NCBI GenBank assembly: GCA_936450465.1
Contig: OW388293.1
Location: 28,587,860-28,651,859, forward strand
Direction: 5' to 3'
Source: Gibbula magus
Lineage: Eukaryota; Mollusca; Gastropoda; Trochida; Trochidae
DNA length: 64,000 bases
The stretch's first letter is position 1, and every line of letters begins with the position of its first letter. The notes under the pieces are model-generated. The model was not told the origin of the DNA. It worked only from the letters and a program-made list of their open reading frames with translations, and did not search any database. The translations under genes were made by a program, and so were the position numbers. Below are positions 43,801-56,805 of this stretch, one piece after another.

Positions 43801-46800
43801 ACGCTACCACAATACCCTGATGGAGGAGAAGAAGGTCCACCAGTGTACTGTATGTGTATCCGCTACGCTACCACAATACCTTGATGGAGCAGTAGAAGGT
43901 CCACCAGTGTACTGTATGTGTATCCGCTACGCTACCACAATACCTTGATGGAGCAGGAGAAGGTCCACCGGTGTACTGTATGTGTATCCGCTACGCTACC
44001 ACAATATCCTGATGTTGCAGGAGGAGGTCCACCAGTGTACTGTATGTGTATCCGCCACGCTACCACAATACCCTGATGGAGGAGAAGAAGGTCCACCAGT
44101 GTACTGTATGTGTATCCGCTACGCTACCACAATACCTTGATGGAGCAGGAGAAGGTCCACCAGTGTACTGTATGTGTATCCGCCACGCTACCACAATACC
44201 TTGATGGAGCAGGAGAAGGTCCACCAGTGTACTGCATGTGTATCCGCTACGCTACCACAATACCTTGATGGAGGAGGAGAAGGTCCACCAGTGTACTGTA
44301 TGTGTATCCGCTACGCTACCACAATACCTTGATGGAGCAGGAGAAGGTCCACCGGTGTACTGTACGTGTATCCGCTACGCTACCACAATACCCTGATGGA
44401 GCAGGAGAGGGTCCACCAGTGTACTGTATGTGTATCCGCCACGCTACCACAATACCTTGATGGAGCAGGAGAAGGTCCACCAGTGTACTGCATGTGTATC
44501 CGCTACGCTACCACAATACCTTGATGGAGCAGGAGAAGGTCCACCAGTGTACTGTATGTGTATCCGCTACGCTACCACAATACCTTGATGGAGCAGGAGA
44601 AGGTCCACCGGTGTACTGTATGTGTATCCGCTACGCTACCACAATATCCTGATGTTGCAGGAGGAGGTCCACCAGTGTACTGTATGTGTATCCGCCACGC
44701 TACCACAATACCCTGATGGAGGAGAAGAAGGTCCACCAGTGTACTGTATGTGTATCCGCTACGCTACCACAATACCTTGATGGAGCAGGAGAAGGTCCAT
44801 CAGTGTACTGTATGTGTATCCGCCACGCTACCACAATACCTTGATGGAGCAGGAGAAGGTCCACCAGTGTACTGCATGTGTATCCGCTACGCTACCACAA
44901 TACCTTGATGGAGGAGGAGAAGGTCCACCAGTGTACTGTATGTGTATCCGCTACGCTACCACAATACCTTGATGGAGCAGGAGAAGGTCCACCGGTGTAC
45001 TGTACGTGTATCCGCTACGCTACCACAATACCCTGATGGAGCAGGAGAGGGTCCACCAGTGTACTGTATGTGTATCCGCCACGCTACCACAATACCTTGA
45101 TGGAGCAGGAGAAGGTCCACCAGTGTACTGTATGTGTATCCGCTACCCTACCACAATACCTTGATGGAGCAGGAGAAGGTCCACCAGTGTACTGTATGTG
45201 TATCCGCTACGCTACCACAATACCTTGATGGAGCAGGAGAAGGTCCACCGGTGTACTGTATGTGTATCCGCTACGCTACCACAATATCCTGATGTTGCAG
45301 GAGGAGGTCCACCAGTGTACTGTATGTGTATCCGCTACGCTACCAAAATACCTTGATGGAGCAGGAGGAGAAGGTCCACCAGTGTACTGTATGTGTATCC
45401 GCCACGCTACCACAATACCCTGATGGAGGAGAAGAAGGTCCACCAGTGTACTGTATGTGTATCCGCTACGCTACCACAATACCTTGATGGAGCAGTAGAA
45501 GGTCCACCAGTGTACTGTATGTGTATCCGCTACGCTACCACAATACCTTGATGGAGCAGGAGAAGGTCCACCGGTGTACTGTATGTGTATCCGCTACGCT
45601 ACCACAATATCCTGATGGAGCAGGAGGAGGTCCACCAGTGTACTGTATGTGTATCCGCCACGCTACCACAATACCCTGATGGAGGAGAAGAAGGTCCACC
45701 AGTGTACTGTATGTGTATCCGCTACGCTACCACAATACCTTGATGGAGCAGGAGAAGGTCCATCAGTGTACTGTATGTGTATCCGCCACGCTACCACAAT
45801 ACCTTGATGGAGCAGGAGAAGGTCCACCAGTGTACTGCATGTGTATCCGCTACGCTACCACAATACCTTGATGGAGGAGGAGAAGGTCCACCAGTGTACT
45901 GTATGTGTATCCGCTACGCTACCACAATACCTTGATGGAGCAGGAGAAGGTCCACCGGTGTACTGTACGTGTATCCGCTACGCTACCACAATACCCTGAT
46001 GGAGCAGGAGAGGGTCCACCAGTGTACTGTATGTGTATCCGCCACGCTACCACAATACCTTGATGGAGCAGGAGAAGGTCCACCAGTGTACTGCATGTGT
46101 ATCCGCTACCCTACCACAATACCTTGATGGAGCAGGAGAAGGTCCACCAGTGTACTGTATGTGTATCCGCTACGCTACCACAATACCTTGATGGAGCAGG
46201 AGAAGGTCCACCGGTGTACTGTACGTGTATCCGCTACGCTACCACAATACCCTGATGGAGCAGGAGAGGGTCCACCAGTGTACTGTATGGGTATCCGCTA
46301 CGCTACCACAATACCTTGATGGAGCAGGAGGAGAAGGTCCACCAGTGTACTGTATGTGTATCCGCCACGCTACCACAATATCCTGATGGAGCAGGAGGAG
46401 GTCCACCAGTGTACTGTATGGGTATCCGCTACGCTACCACAATACCTTGATGGAGCAGGAGGAGGTCCACCAGTGTACTGTATGTGTAACCGCCACGCTA
46501 CCACAATACCCTGATGGAGCAGTAGAGGGTCCACCAGTGTACTGTATGTGTATCCGCCACGCTACCACAATACATTGATGGAGGAGGAGAAGTTTCACCA
46601 GTGTACTGTATGTGTATCCGCTACGCTACCACAATACCTTGATGGATCAGGAGAAGGTCAACCAGTGTACTGTATGTGTATCCGCCACGCTACCACAATG
46701 CCCTGATGGAGCAGGGGAAGGTCAACCAGAGTACTGTATGTGTATCCGCCACGCTACCACAATATCCTGATGGAGCAGGGGAAGGTCAACCAGTGTACTG

Positions 46801-49236
46801 TATGTGTATCCGCCACGCTTCAACAATACATTGATGGAGGAGGAGAAGGTCAACAAGTGTACTGTATGTGTATCCGCCACGCTACCACAATATCCTGATG
46901 GAGCAGGAGAAGGTCAACCAGTGTACTGTATGTGTATCCGCCACGCTACCACAATGCCCTGATGGAGCAGGAGAAGGTCCACCAGTGTACTGTATGTGTA
47001 TCCGCCACGCTACCACAATATCCTGATGGAGCAGGAGAAGGTCAACCAGTGTACTGTATGTGTATCCGCCACGCTACCACAATACCTTGATGGAGCAGGA
47101 GGAGGTCCACCAGTGTACTGTATGTGTATCCGCTACCCTACCACAATACCCTGATGGAGCAGGAGAAGGTCCCCAGTGTACTGTATGTGTATCCGCTACG
47201 CTACCACAATACCCTGATGGAGCAGGAGTAGTCCACCAGTGTACTGCATGTGTAACCGCCAAGCTACCACAATACCCTGATGGAGCAGGAGTGGGTCCAC
47301 CAGTGTACTGTATGTGTATCCGCCACGCTACCACAATACCTTGATGGAGCAGGAGGAGGTCCACCAGTGTACTGTATGTGTATCCGCTACCCTACCACAA
47401 TACCCTGATGGAGCAGGAGAAGGTCCCCAGTGTACTGTATGTGTATCCGCTACGCTACCACAATACCTTGATGGAGCAGGAGTAGTCCACCAGTGTACTG
47501 CATGTGTAACCGCCAAGCTACCACAATACCCTGATGGAGCAGGAGAGGGTCCACCAGTGTACTGTATGTGTATCCGCTACGCTACCAAAATACCTTGATG
47601 GAGCAGGAGGAGAAGGTCCACCAGTGTACTGTATGTGTATCCGCCACGCTACCACAATACCCTGATGGAGGAGAAGAAGGTCCACCAGTGTACTGTATGT
47701 GTATCCGCCACGCTACCACAATACCTTGATGGAGCAGTAGAAGGTCCACCAGTGTACTGTATGTGTATCCGCTACGCTACCACAATACCTTGATGGAGGA
47801 GGAGAAGGTCCACCAGTGTACTGTATGTGTATCCGCTACGCTACCACAATATCCTGATGTTGCAGGAGGAGGTCCACCAGTGTACTGTATGTGTATCCGC
47901 CACGCTACCACAATACCCTGATGGAGGAGAAGAAGGTCCACCAGTGTACTGTATGTGTATCCGCTACGCTACCACAATACCTTGATGGAGCAGGAGAAGG
48001 TCCATCAGTGTACTGTATGTGTATCCGCCACGCTACCACAATACCTTGATGGAGCAGGAGAAGGTCCACCAGTGTACTGCATGTGTATCCGCTACGCTAC
48101 CACAATACCTTGATGGAGGAGGAGAAGGTCCACCAGTGTACTGTATGTGTATCCGCTACGCTACCACAATACCTTGATGGAGCAGGAGAAGGTCCACCGG
48201 TGTACTGTACGTGTATCCGCTACGCTACCACAATACCCTGATGGAGCAGGAGAGGGTCCACCAGTGTACTGTATGTGTATCCGCCACGCTACCACAATAC
48301 CTTGATGGAGCAGGAGAAGGTCCACCAGTGTACTGCATGTGTATCCGCTACGCTACCACAATACCTTGATGGAGCAGGAGAAGAAGGTCCACCAGTGTAC
48401 TGTATGTGTATCCGCTACGCTACCACAATACCTTGATGGAGCAGGAGAAGGTCCACCGGTGTACTGTACGTGTATCCGCTACGCTACCACAATACCCTGA
48501 TGGAGCAGGAGAGGGTCCACCAGTGTACTGTATGGGTATCCGCTACGCTACCACAATACCTTGATGGAGCAGGAGGAGAAGGTCCACCAGTGTACTGTAT
48601 GTGTATCCGCCACGCTACCACAATATCCTGATGGAGCAGGAGGAGGTCCACCAGTGTACTGTATGGGTATCCGCTACGCTACCACAATACCTTGATGGAG
48701 CAGGAGGAGGTCCACCAGTGTACTGTATGTGTAACCGCCACGCTACCACAATACCCTGATGGAGCAGTAGAGGGTCCACCAGTGTACTGTATGTGTATCC
48801 GCCACGCTACCACAATACATTGATGGAGGAGGAGAAGTTTCACCAGTGTACTGTATGTGTATCCGCTACGCTACCACAATACCTTGATGGATCAGGAGAA
48901 GGTCAACCAGTGTACTGTATGTGTATCCGCCACGCTACCACAATGCCCTGATGGAGCAGGGGAAGGTCAACCAGAATACTGTATGTGTATCCGCCACGCT
49001 ACCACAATATCCTGATGGAGCAGGGGAAGGTCAACCAGTGTACTGTATGTGTATCCGCCACGCTTCAACAATACATTGATGGAGGAGGAGAAGGTCAACA
49101 AGTGTACTGTATGTGTATCCGCCACGCTACCACAATATCCTGATGGAGCAGGAGAAGGTCAACCAGTGTACTGTATGTGTATCCGCCAAGCTACCACAAT
49201 ACTCTGATGCAGGAGGACGAGACGGTCCACCACCTT
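37884..49236 (+). repeat. 64-bp tandem satellite array, ~177 copies, with higher-order structure
   Basis: The monomer is about 64 bases: CCACCAGTGTACTGTATGTG, TATCCGCCACGCTACCACAA, TACCTTGATGGAGCAGGAGA, AGGT. Common variants are CGCTACGC for CGCCACGC, CCGGTG for CCAGTG and GTTGCAGG for GAGCAGG. The GTTGCAGG variant lies at 40805, 41445, 41768, 44010, 44650, 45290 and 47855. This exposes a 640-bp (10-monomer) unit and block offsets of 3,205 and 3,845 bp. Because 64 is not a multiple of 3, each frame hits TGA about every third monomer. The short repeated open frames are therefore not genes. Confidence 0.97.
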
Positions 49237-51740
49237 CACTGAACACCATCATAACAAGAGAGCCAGACAGGAGTGCCGTACACATAACATGTAATAAACA
49301 CGAATATACTGCTCTATTCATTACCGTTGTCATGAAATTGAAAAAAACCCCTCTAAAACCACCTTTCCATCATAAGCTGGCTACCCGACGTCGCCATATT
49401 TAGAATGCAGATGCGTGACGTAATTTTCTATGACGTCATTTCATCTCAACAAAGTAATAATTGACATGTAGGCATCGTATGAAATATATTATTCCCAATA
49501 TGATTGATTATGGTAATGAAATGATATGTTCACTACTCACAGTAAGACTATCTGATCTTATCTCTAGTAAGCAGCCGAAAATACGTGTTTCTGTTTTCAA
49601 ATAGGAACTTCTTTTGTAATAAAACACCTCTTTAATCATGTGTTATTACTTTGGTTAGATAATCTGGACAAAATAGTTTTGGATATATGTAAATTATAAA
49701 TTTATGAATTCTGATTGATTTATTTGCTGGCCAATTGATAAGATATTGATAACATATTATAATAGTATATCCAATGGTATACAGGTAGTTTATACAGTAA
49801 ACACAATACTGAGTTAGTTGAATGCCAGGTTTATTTCCCATTATTTCACTGGGAATCTTGGAATTCCCTTTCTTCCTTCTATAATTATTATTTATAAAAT
49901 GGAATGGAATGAAATATCATACATATACACATGCATAGTTCATGTATCTTCCTTCCCTCGAGCACTGGAGCAGTCGTTTATCAGTCCCTGAACACACCTC
50001 TACTCTCCTCAACTCTCCTCTACTCTCCTCTCCTTAGGTTATCAGCGAGAAGAAATCCGTTTAGTGTTCCGGGCAGTCAGGTCACATTGACCTATACACA
50101 CTCTCGGGGGTCATTAACTGTGTTATCTTTGTTTACAACGTAAAGTTAAGCAAATAGCAAATTATTATAAAACTGGTATCAGGTATCTCATGTGTGAAAT
50201 ATAGAGATCATTACACGAGTAAGTGTTTCATGTGAGGAAACGAAAGTAAATGTTTGTTTTACCCGAACAAAAGTTTCGTAAAATAATGGAAAACTTACGA
50301 ATGAATGTGTACTAGTTATTTCTTTATTAGCCATAGAGTTCACGTAACTGTCCTCAACAGTCATTTCAAGCTTCCAACACCTATTGGTTTCGAAAAAGAA
50401 GTCGTTTATCTATTATCTAAAGTATAACGCATATTAATGGCCAGTATATACAATGGAAAACTAAAGCTAAAAAGACAACATATCTATTTCTAGTTTGAAA
50501 CGAGATTTTGAAGTCAGAATTGCAAGAAGCGTATGTAAAATCTCCTAAAAGCTGTCGCATTGAATAGCACGAAGTTTGATCAATTTTCAGTTAGGACGTT
50601 TAAACCTGCAAGTCGTCCGAGGTGCAAGTAGATGTTTAACCTTACCCCCTGATAACAACCAATAAAAAGAAAAATATTGCTTAATATCGTAAGCTTAACC
50701 TCGACAAACTATTTTATTTATTTATCGTATTGCATGTATGCTAGTTTTAACTAGATTGGTCTTTGATCAGCTTATGTCTTGTTGAGGAGTATTGAAAGTT
50801 CATTCATCGCGGTATGATACTGTAAAGGTTACACTAAAATCTCTTTTTTAAAAGGGATTTTGGACACCATGTCTTGCAATGTATTTTTTAACTTTCATGA
50901 AATTTGTAAATAAAGTTACTAAGTTATTGTTGTACCTACTTTGACGTTAAGTCTATCTATCCTATATACTATATGACGTCATAAAACAAAACAAAATCAA
51001 GTTCTGTATCATTTCGCAGTGATTCACAAACGACGATTTTGTAACACGCTAGTTTTTCAGAAACATAATAAGATAGTGTTTCAAAACTAGAAAATTTAGA
51101 TTAGATGACTTCTGGACACTACATGTAACTATGGTTTAAGTCGCATTTATCATTGTGGATAAAGCGATCTTGCATTTGTATTGGTGGAGGTTCCTTTGCA
51201 CGCAGTTAGTTATGAGGTAGGTTGGTAGTTCTGCAAAATGACAAAGAACACGTCAACTCTCAATGATGGATTTGCTATTTCAAATACATAAGCTTGACAA
51301 ATTATCTGAACACAGAAACAAAATGTTTACTTCTACATTGTACTTAAACCAGTAAATTATTTATTGGTAAATGTCTACTGAATATTAATTATTTTGAAAC
51401 TAGACGTAACATAAAAAGAGTGAATACACTAAAATAAGTAAGTACAACTAAACCGGTTCAAACAAATAACGAAATATATTGTTGCTATCAAAATAAAACG
51501 CCTCGTACCAACTTCCAATACACTAGGGTAACAAACAGAACACAATGATTTAATACCCGACATTTCAATTTGTCGACTGAGAGGTTTTACGATTGATGTT
51601 GCCATGGGGACGTGACTATTGATTTAGGGAATACAATATAGAGAATTATCAACAAGCCAACAGATTGGACGACACCTCGAAGCATCGTTATCAATGTTAC
51701 GATTACCCGGTCAGGCGCTGATATCAACTAAAAGGACCCT
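49237..51740. other. Intergenic or intronic, nothing recognised
   Basis: AT-rich with a short CTCTCCTCTACTCTCC tract near 50000. No exon with family resemblance was seen on either strand. It could still hide 5' untranslated exons of the PRR5-like gene. Confidence 0.45.
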
Positions 51741-51747
51741 TGATGCT

Positions 51748-52031
51748 GGAATATTAAATGCGCATCCATTGTGTTATTTGGCTTTCATGCGTTCCAACTT
51801 CACTCAGCTTGCATATTTATCCCCAATCGCCAAACATATCATAATTACTAGTTTCCAATCAGAATTGAGTAACAGCATTATACATATGCAGAACCCGAAA
51901 CTGCACGTCCCATTTACATGCACAGTAGTTATATGACCCATTAAACATTATCAACTCAAAATTGTCTTTTTGTCTTCATTTCGTTTGATTCATTGGCGCG
52001 CTACACGTTGTGCATTGTCCGGTTTTCGATC
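51748..52031 (+). repeat. Interspersed repeat family A, copy 2 (right end cut)
   Basis: Begins GGAATATTAAATGCGCATCC and runs to CATTGTCCGGTTTTCGATC, where the similarity to the 54-kb copy stops. The Tc1-like element starts about 10 bases later. Confidence 0.7.
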
Positions 52032-52040
52032 TGTCTTTTC

Positions 52041-53302
52041 TTGACAAATACCTTGTTTATCTCATCGTGTGAGGTACAAAAGTAGATATTTCACGAGTTG
52101 CGCAGCCACGAATGAAATACACTGAATGCCATTCCAGAAACTTTGCATTCGGAATCTTTCTTTTTCAAAAACCGATATTTTTTTTCAAACGAAGTAGACC
52201 TTGAACAAATTGCCCCAACACTACACGACTATGTGCTGAAAATGTGCCGTTTCACTGAACGTGTGCGCGTGAACACATGAACACGTCAAAAGCACGTGCA
52301 CGGTCCATCTAACCTTGATGCACGTGCAACGTCGGTATAAATATCACTTGAGTGTCATGCGAGACACCCACACAATAAAAACGAAACACACAAGCATGCC
52401 GCGACTGACTTCGGATAAAGGACAACGAAACCTGGGAATGGCCGGTATGGTTGCCACCCATGTCTACATTGCCAGAACCTTCGGCTGCAGCCGTGTTACA
52501 GTGGATAATCTTTCCCAACGATACCGACAGACAGGTCAGACCTCGGTCGGGCAGACCGAAGGTGACCACGCCCGCAAGGATCGCTACCTGCGAGCATTGC
52601 ATCTCCGCAATCGGTTCCTGGCGGTGACGTCGTCGGCGTCAAATGCTCTCGGTCACCGGGTCAGTCCACAGACCGTGTCCAGACGACTCAAGGGCCATGG
52701 TATCAGAGCTTACAAGACCCTTCAAAGGACAGCACTCGACCACTGAACATCGACGTCGGCAATTACGATGGGCTCGCACTGTGCGACGATGGCAACGACG
52801 AGATTGGCAAAGGGTCCACATTTCCACTGCCAACAACGTCATGATTATACCGTGACCAGCCTGCTCCCCAGATCTGTCTCCATTTGAGCACCTTTGGAAC
52901 GTTTTGGAACGACGTGTGTGACTACGACAGCATTCTCCAAGAACTCATTGTGGCTCTCCAAGAAGAGTGGCATCGCATCCCTAATGACATCATCAGACGT
53001 CTGACGTCATCAGCTCGTCGAAGGGTGCATGCTTGCATCGGGGCATTGGGTGGTCACAAACTGAAAAGGCATTTTTCGAACCCCACCACACTATAGGCAA
53101 CGCTAACATTCTTAGAAACTCACCTTTGCAAATGTTTTTTTATATATTTTTTTACGTCATTTAATTTATCTCTCCAATAAATGTTTTGCCATGTTTTTCT
53201 CATTTGTAGTTTTTGTTCTAGCGCCAGTTAAAAAGGATGGCATTCAGTGTATATTATTAACTTTTCTACCTCACGAGATGAGATAAACATGGTATTTGTC
53301 AA
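52041..53302 (+). mobile_element. Degenerate Tc1/mariner-like transposon with inverted ends
   Basis: Outer inverted repeats 52041-52084 (TTGACAAATACCTTGTTTAT...) and 53259-53302 pair with few mismatches. Inner ones (TACACTGAATGCCAT 52118-52132; ATGGCATTCAGTGTA 53237-53251) are perfect. The left inverted repeat holds about 25 extra bases. The span of about 1.26 kb is typical for Tc1 elements. Between the ends lies a broken transposase. Confidence 0.8.
52396..53096 (+). pseudogene. Tc1-like transposase remnant, frameshifted with the DDE core deleted
   Basis: The N-terminal part (MPRLTSDKGQRNLGMAGMVA, then FGCSRVTVDNLSQRYRQTG) is the paired HTH region of Tc1-like transposases. It is followed by HLRNRFLAVTSSASNALGHR and VSPQTVSRRL. 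The frame then shifts to one reading HRRRQLRWARTVRRWQRRDW. After about 52835 it jumps directly to the C-terminal block APQICLHLSTFGTFWND-like sequence, which in a third frame keeps LSPFEHLWNVLERRVCDYDS-type residues. The catalytic DDE region between these blocks is missing, so the element cannot move itself. Confidence 0.8.
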
Positions 53303-53985
53303 GGCAAAAACAGATGTTTTATTTATTATATCATTATTTCCGTGTTTTATGTTGACGTGGGGTGATTTAGATGGTAAACATTCAACCTTCGCAAGCTGAC
53401 AATATGACGTCATGACAGTGTCCCGATGACGTCACGCGAGTGATGACAAAGTATATCGTCACACAGTAGAGTGGTGATAGGGGTTATCGCCACTGTATTT
53501 TGATAGAGACTTTATTTCACTGATAGTTAGTGAGTTAGTTGGGATTTTTCAAGCGGAGCTGATCTCGCACTTGGGTTCCGCAGAACCTTTAATGAAGTGC
53601 CAAATGGGTGTGTTTGAATGATGTTTTGAATTGATGGATTGTTAGATTCCGGCCACTGATAGAATTGAGTATCTCACTCTAGATTATATAATACAAAGAC
53701 CCCCCATGGTTGTTATCAGTTATACGATTTACATTGTTACCCACTCATATCAACTAAACTAAATACTGGAATCACCAATGCAGTATTCACATTTCACCTG
53801 ACATCCAAATACCACCCGTATGATCAGATCGTAATACACCCTGTGAGTTGTTATTATAAATCTTGACAATAACTAAAACAGACTGCGATCGCGGTATTCA
53901 CATTTTCCCCACAATTCTCTTTCACAAACCGTCATTATCAGACCGAACGACACCTTCGAGAGTCGTTATCTGTAACACGATTGAA
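53303..53985. other. Intergenic, nothing recognised
   Basis: No gene, tandem repeat or inverted pair was seen between the Tc1-like element and the next repeat. Confidence 0.45.
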
Positions 53986-53989
53986 ACAG

Positions 53990-54546
53990 ACCCCTTTTGC
54001 TGGAGTATTAAAGGCACAATATATCCGCGGTATCCACAGTTGTCATGCAGTATTAAACTTACAGTAGCATGGATTCAACAAACTCTCAAACTCAATCAAC
54101 TGTATTCCTTAAAGTTGCATCCATTGTGTTTCATAAACTTATATTTGGCTTTAATACATGCCAACATACGATATGTGCTGATATCAGTTCAAATAAGTTC
54201 ACTGAACTTGCATATTCATATATTGTTCCAATCAAAATCGATTAAGATCATTATACTTGTGCAGAAACCGAAACTACACGTTCCATTTACATGCACAGTA
54301 GTTATAAGACGTATTAAACATTATCAACCTAAAGTTTTCTTTTAGTCTGTTGTAAATAAGTTTCCAAAACCACACGCCACACGCTGTACATTGTCCGGTT
54401 TTCGATCAGAAATCGATACCTTTACCTTTATGTCGTCCGTATGATGAGTCGATTATCATCAAAATGGTACTTCTCGATAAAATAACACAATTTAAAACGT
54501 TTAACATGTGTGACCCCAAACAACACAATGGATGTACCTTTAATAT
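53990..54546 (+). repeat. Interspersed repeat family A, copy 3 (most complete)
   Basis: Starts near GCTGGAGTATTAAAGGCACA and ends AACACAATGGATGTACCTTT plus AATAT. The end is the inverse of the CATCCATTGTGTT block at 54116-54129, so the family has inverted termini. It shares internal blocks CATTTACATGCACAGTAGTT and CATTGTCCGGTTTTCGATCA with the other copies. Confidence 0.7.
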
Positions 54547-54672
54547 AGAACCAGGGAATGCTATTTCTACCATCAATTTACATATATATATAAATTGTTC
54601 CATAATCAGACCGCGATACACAACACAGGGTCATTATCTGAGACCCTTCATACCATTTTCTAACCATAGACG

Positions 54673-55645
54673 TTACTCAAGTCAGTTCATCCCACATTAC
54701 TTTGGAAGAAATTGACTTAGGTATATTGGAAGAAATGCCTTGAAACTGCAATATTACCCTATTAGCCGAGTGGTCTGGCTTTGGGACGTGTAGCATGCGC
54801 TGCTTGTATAGGATAAAACACGCCTCTGTGGTTAGGTTGGACGTATAAACACAAGGGAAAGTTTTGGCCGTACTCTCTTGAAACCGTACATTGGAGTGTT
54901 TTATCGGGCTGATAGTCAGTCCAAGAGAGGTAAACTAGAATCAAACAATCGATAGTGGCCTAGTTGAAGAAATTTCAGCAATGAAGCGAAATTCCAAGAA
55001 TTAAATATTAATATCTTGTATGTACTATTCATATTCATATTCAAAATCCATATGCCCTAGCATAAACGACTATATAATCAGAACTATATGCCTTATCTTT
55101 ACAAGTGAAAATGATCAAACAACTATACAATTATATAAGATACAAATGACTACCTTTTCAAGTGATACAATATCACCTCCATACACCAGATATGGCAAAA
55201 GTTGCTGTGTCAATAGTACACTATCGGTAGTAATTTAAACAAACGATCAATAGCATCGATAGCATGGCTAACTATCGATAGTTTCAATAATTTATTCAAT
55301 CCAGTCGTTTACGTGAACCTTAAAGTAAATTTGCACACAAATGCAGCTTTTAGATTCGAAAGATGCTGGAACACTCCGAGCAGATCACTGAGAGCTAAAC
55401 ATAACAAATGTAAGACAGAAAATGTAAGCGTTATCCTTCTTGTTGCTTTAGCACGAAGTTCTGTCACTTTGGAAGAAGTAATGTCGAAGTAAAGACAATA
55501 AAACACTGTGTATTCTAGAAATTGTTCTGTTTTGTTTGTTGATAAACTATCGCAATAACATGTCACAAGAATATCGCTATCGCAATAGTCAGTCCGAATA
55601 GACTGGGCACCATTATAACTAGGTGGGAAGAAATGACTTGAGTAA
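54673..55645. repeat. Inverted pair of GTGGGAAGAAATGACTTGAGTAA ends (possible ~970-bp element)
   Basis: TTACTCAAGTCAGTTCATCCCAC (54673-54695) and GTGGGAAGAAATGACTTGAGTAA (55623-55645) are reverse complements at all but about three of 23 positions. They face each other, as terminal inverted repeats would. The inside has no recognisable gene. Confidence 0.4.
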
Positions 55646-56805
55646 TCTGTGTGTGAGGAATATGCTAGTACTAGTGTAGTGGAATCGAAGTGGAAGAACC
55701 GTCTCCGATGGATTTCAAGTGCGAAGAAAGAGGGATAAAGAGCTTACGGCACCAGATCGTATAATCCTTCAATCTGGAGGCGTGATTTTACGAGAACTAT
55801 AATTACTGCTTGACTAATTCACTGCAAATTGCTTCGGGAAATCTGTCAACCATTTAAATAGAGGAGATTGAGGTCGTCATATAAGATATATAAAACCAGT
55901 CAGATACCTCAGTTCATATTGGATTGGCCGTGAAATTGTGTCAAATTGGCCAACAACAAAATCGAAATGAAGGTGTTTCCGGATCGGTTTGGTCAAAGCA
56001 AGGACTTTATAACAATACAAGTCCTTCTCAACATCATGGTGGGACAATGGTTTATTATTCTTAATTCAGCTTTAAAGTTAGAATGATTTCGATAACACAA
56101 ATGAAAATACGGAAATAGCACCTACAACCACACTTTACCTTAAGTCCCTTGTTGTTCGGGCAGAGAAGCATTTTAGAAATCATAGAGAGAAATAATATTT
56201 ATTTATTCGAACAGTCAATTTGTTTCCAAACACGATATTACAAGAAATACACGACAGGTTGAGAAATTAAAGAGAGATATAACGCTAACAGAATGGTATA
56301 TCAGCAGAGCAGGCGACACAATAAATGGAATAATCTGAAGCAGCACACTAGCTGATCAGGATTCATTTCGATGAAGGTGTACATTTCAGTGTAAATTTCT
56401 TCTCTGTCAATGTCGTTTTACTTTAACCATGGGTGAAATGTACCTTCATGTTATCACGTGACTCGACGATTCCAATGTTAACTACATCCTACTCAAATTG
56501 AATGTTATATACAATGTTTGGATTGTGTTTAGTGTCTTATATCCTGTTCTAATTAAACGAAATTGAGATGGTTGAACTATTGTTCAGTATACTGCATACG
56601 TTGAAGCTAATTTATTGAAACATTTAGGCAATGTTCCGTCGTAATTAGAGCTAAAAAGAGGAAGTCTATCCAAAACTAATTTGCAAGCATCACTATCAAG
56701 AATGAAACGTTGAAACGTGTTAAACGTTTACGGTCGACGTCCGTGAGCCCATCTTGTTGGAATCCTCTGATCCACGGATCTGTCACGTGACAAAACGTGT
56801 TACAC
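55646..56805. other. Intergenic, nothing recognised
   Basis: No supported feature was seen on either strand. Confidence 0.45.

Noticed and set aside
37884..49236. Array could be a CRISPR-like or coding repeat locus
   Set aside because: Monomers are contiguous with no unique spacers. The 64-base period puts a stop in every frame about every third unit. The surrounding DNA is eukaryotic with introns. It is a satellite.
49931..50143. Possible exon with an AG after a CTCTCC tract near 50035
   Set aside because: The pyrimidine tract and AG are suggestive, but no homology, no partner exon and no consistent phase could be found.
52120..53249. Tc1-like element bounded by the inner inverted repeat with TA duplications
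   Set aside because: TA is present at both inner ends, but further matching inverted sequence outside (52041-52084 and 53259-53302) shows that the element extends beyond them.
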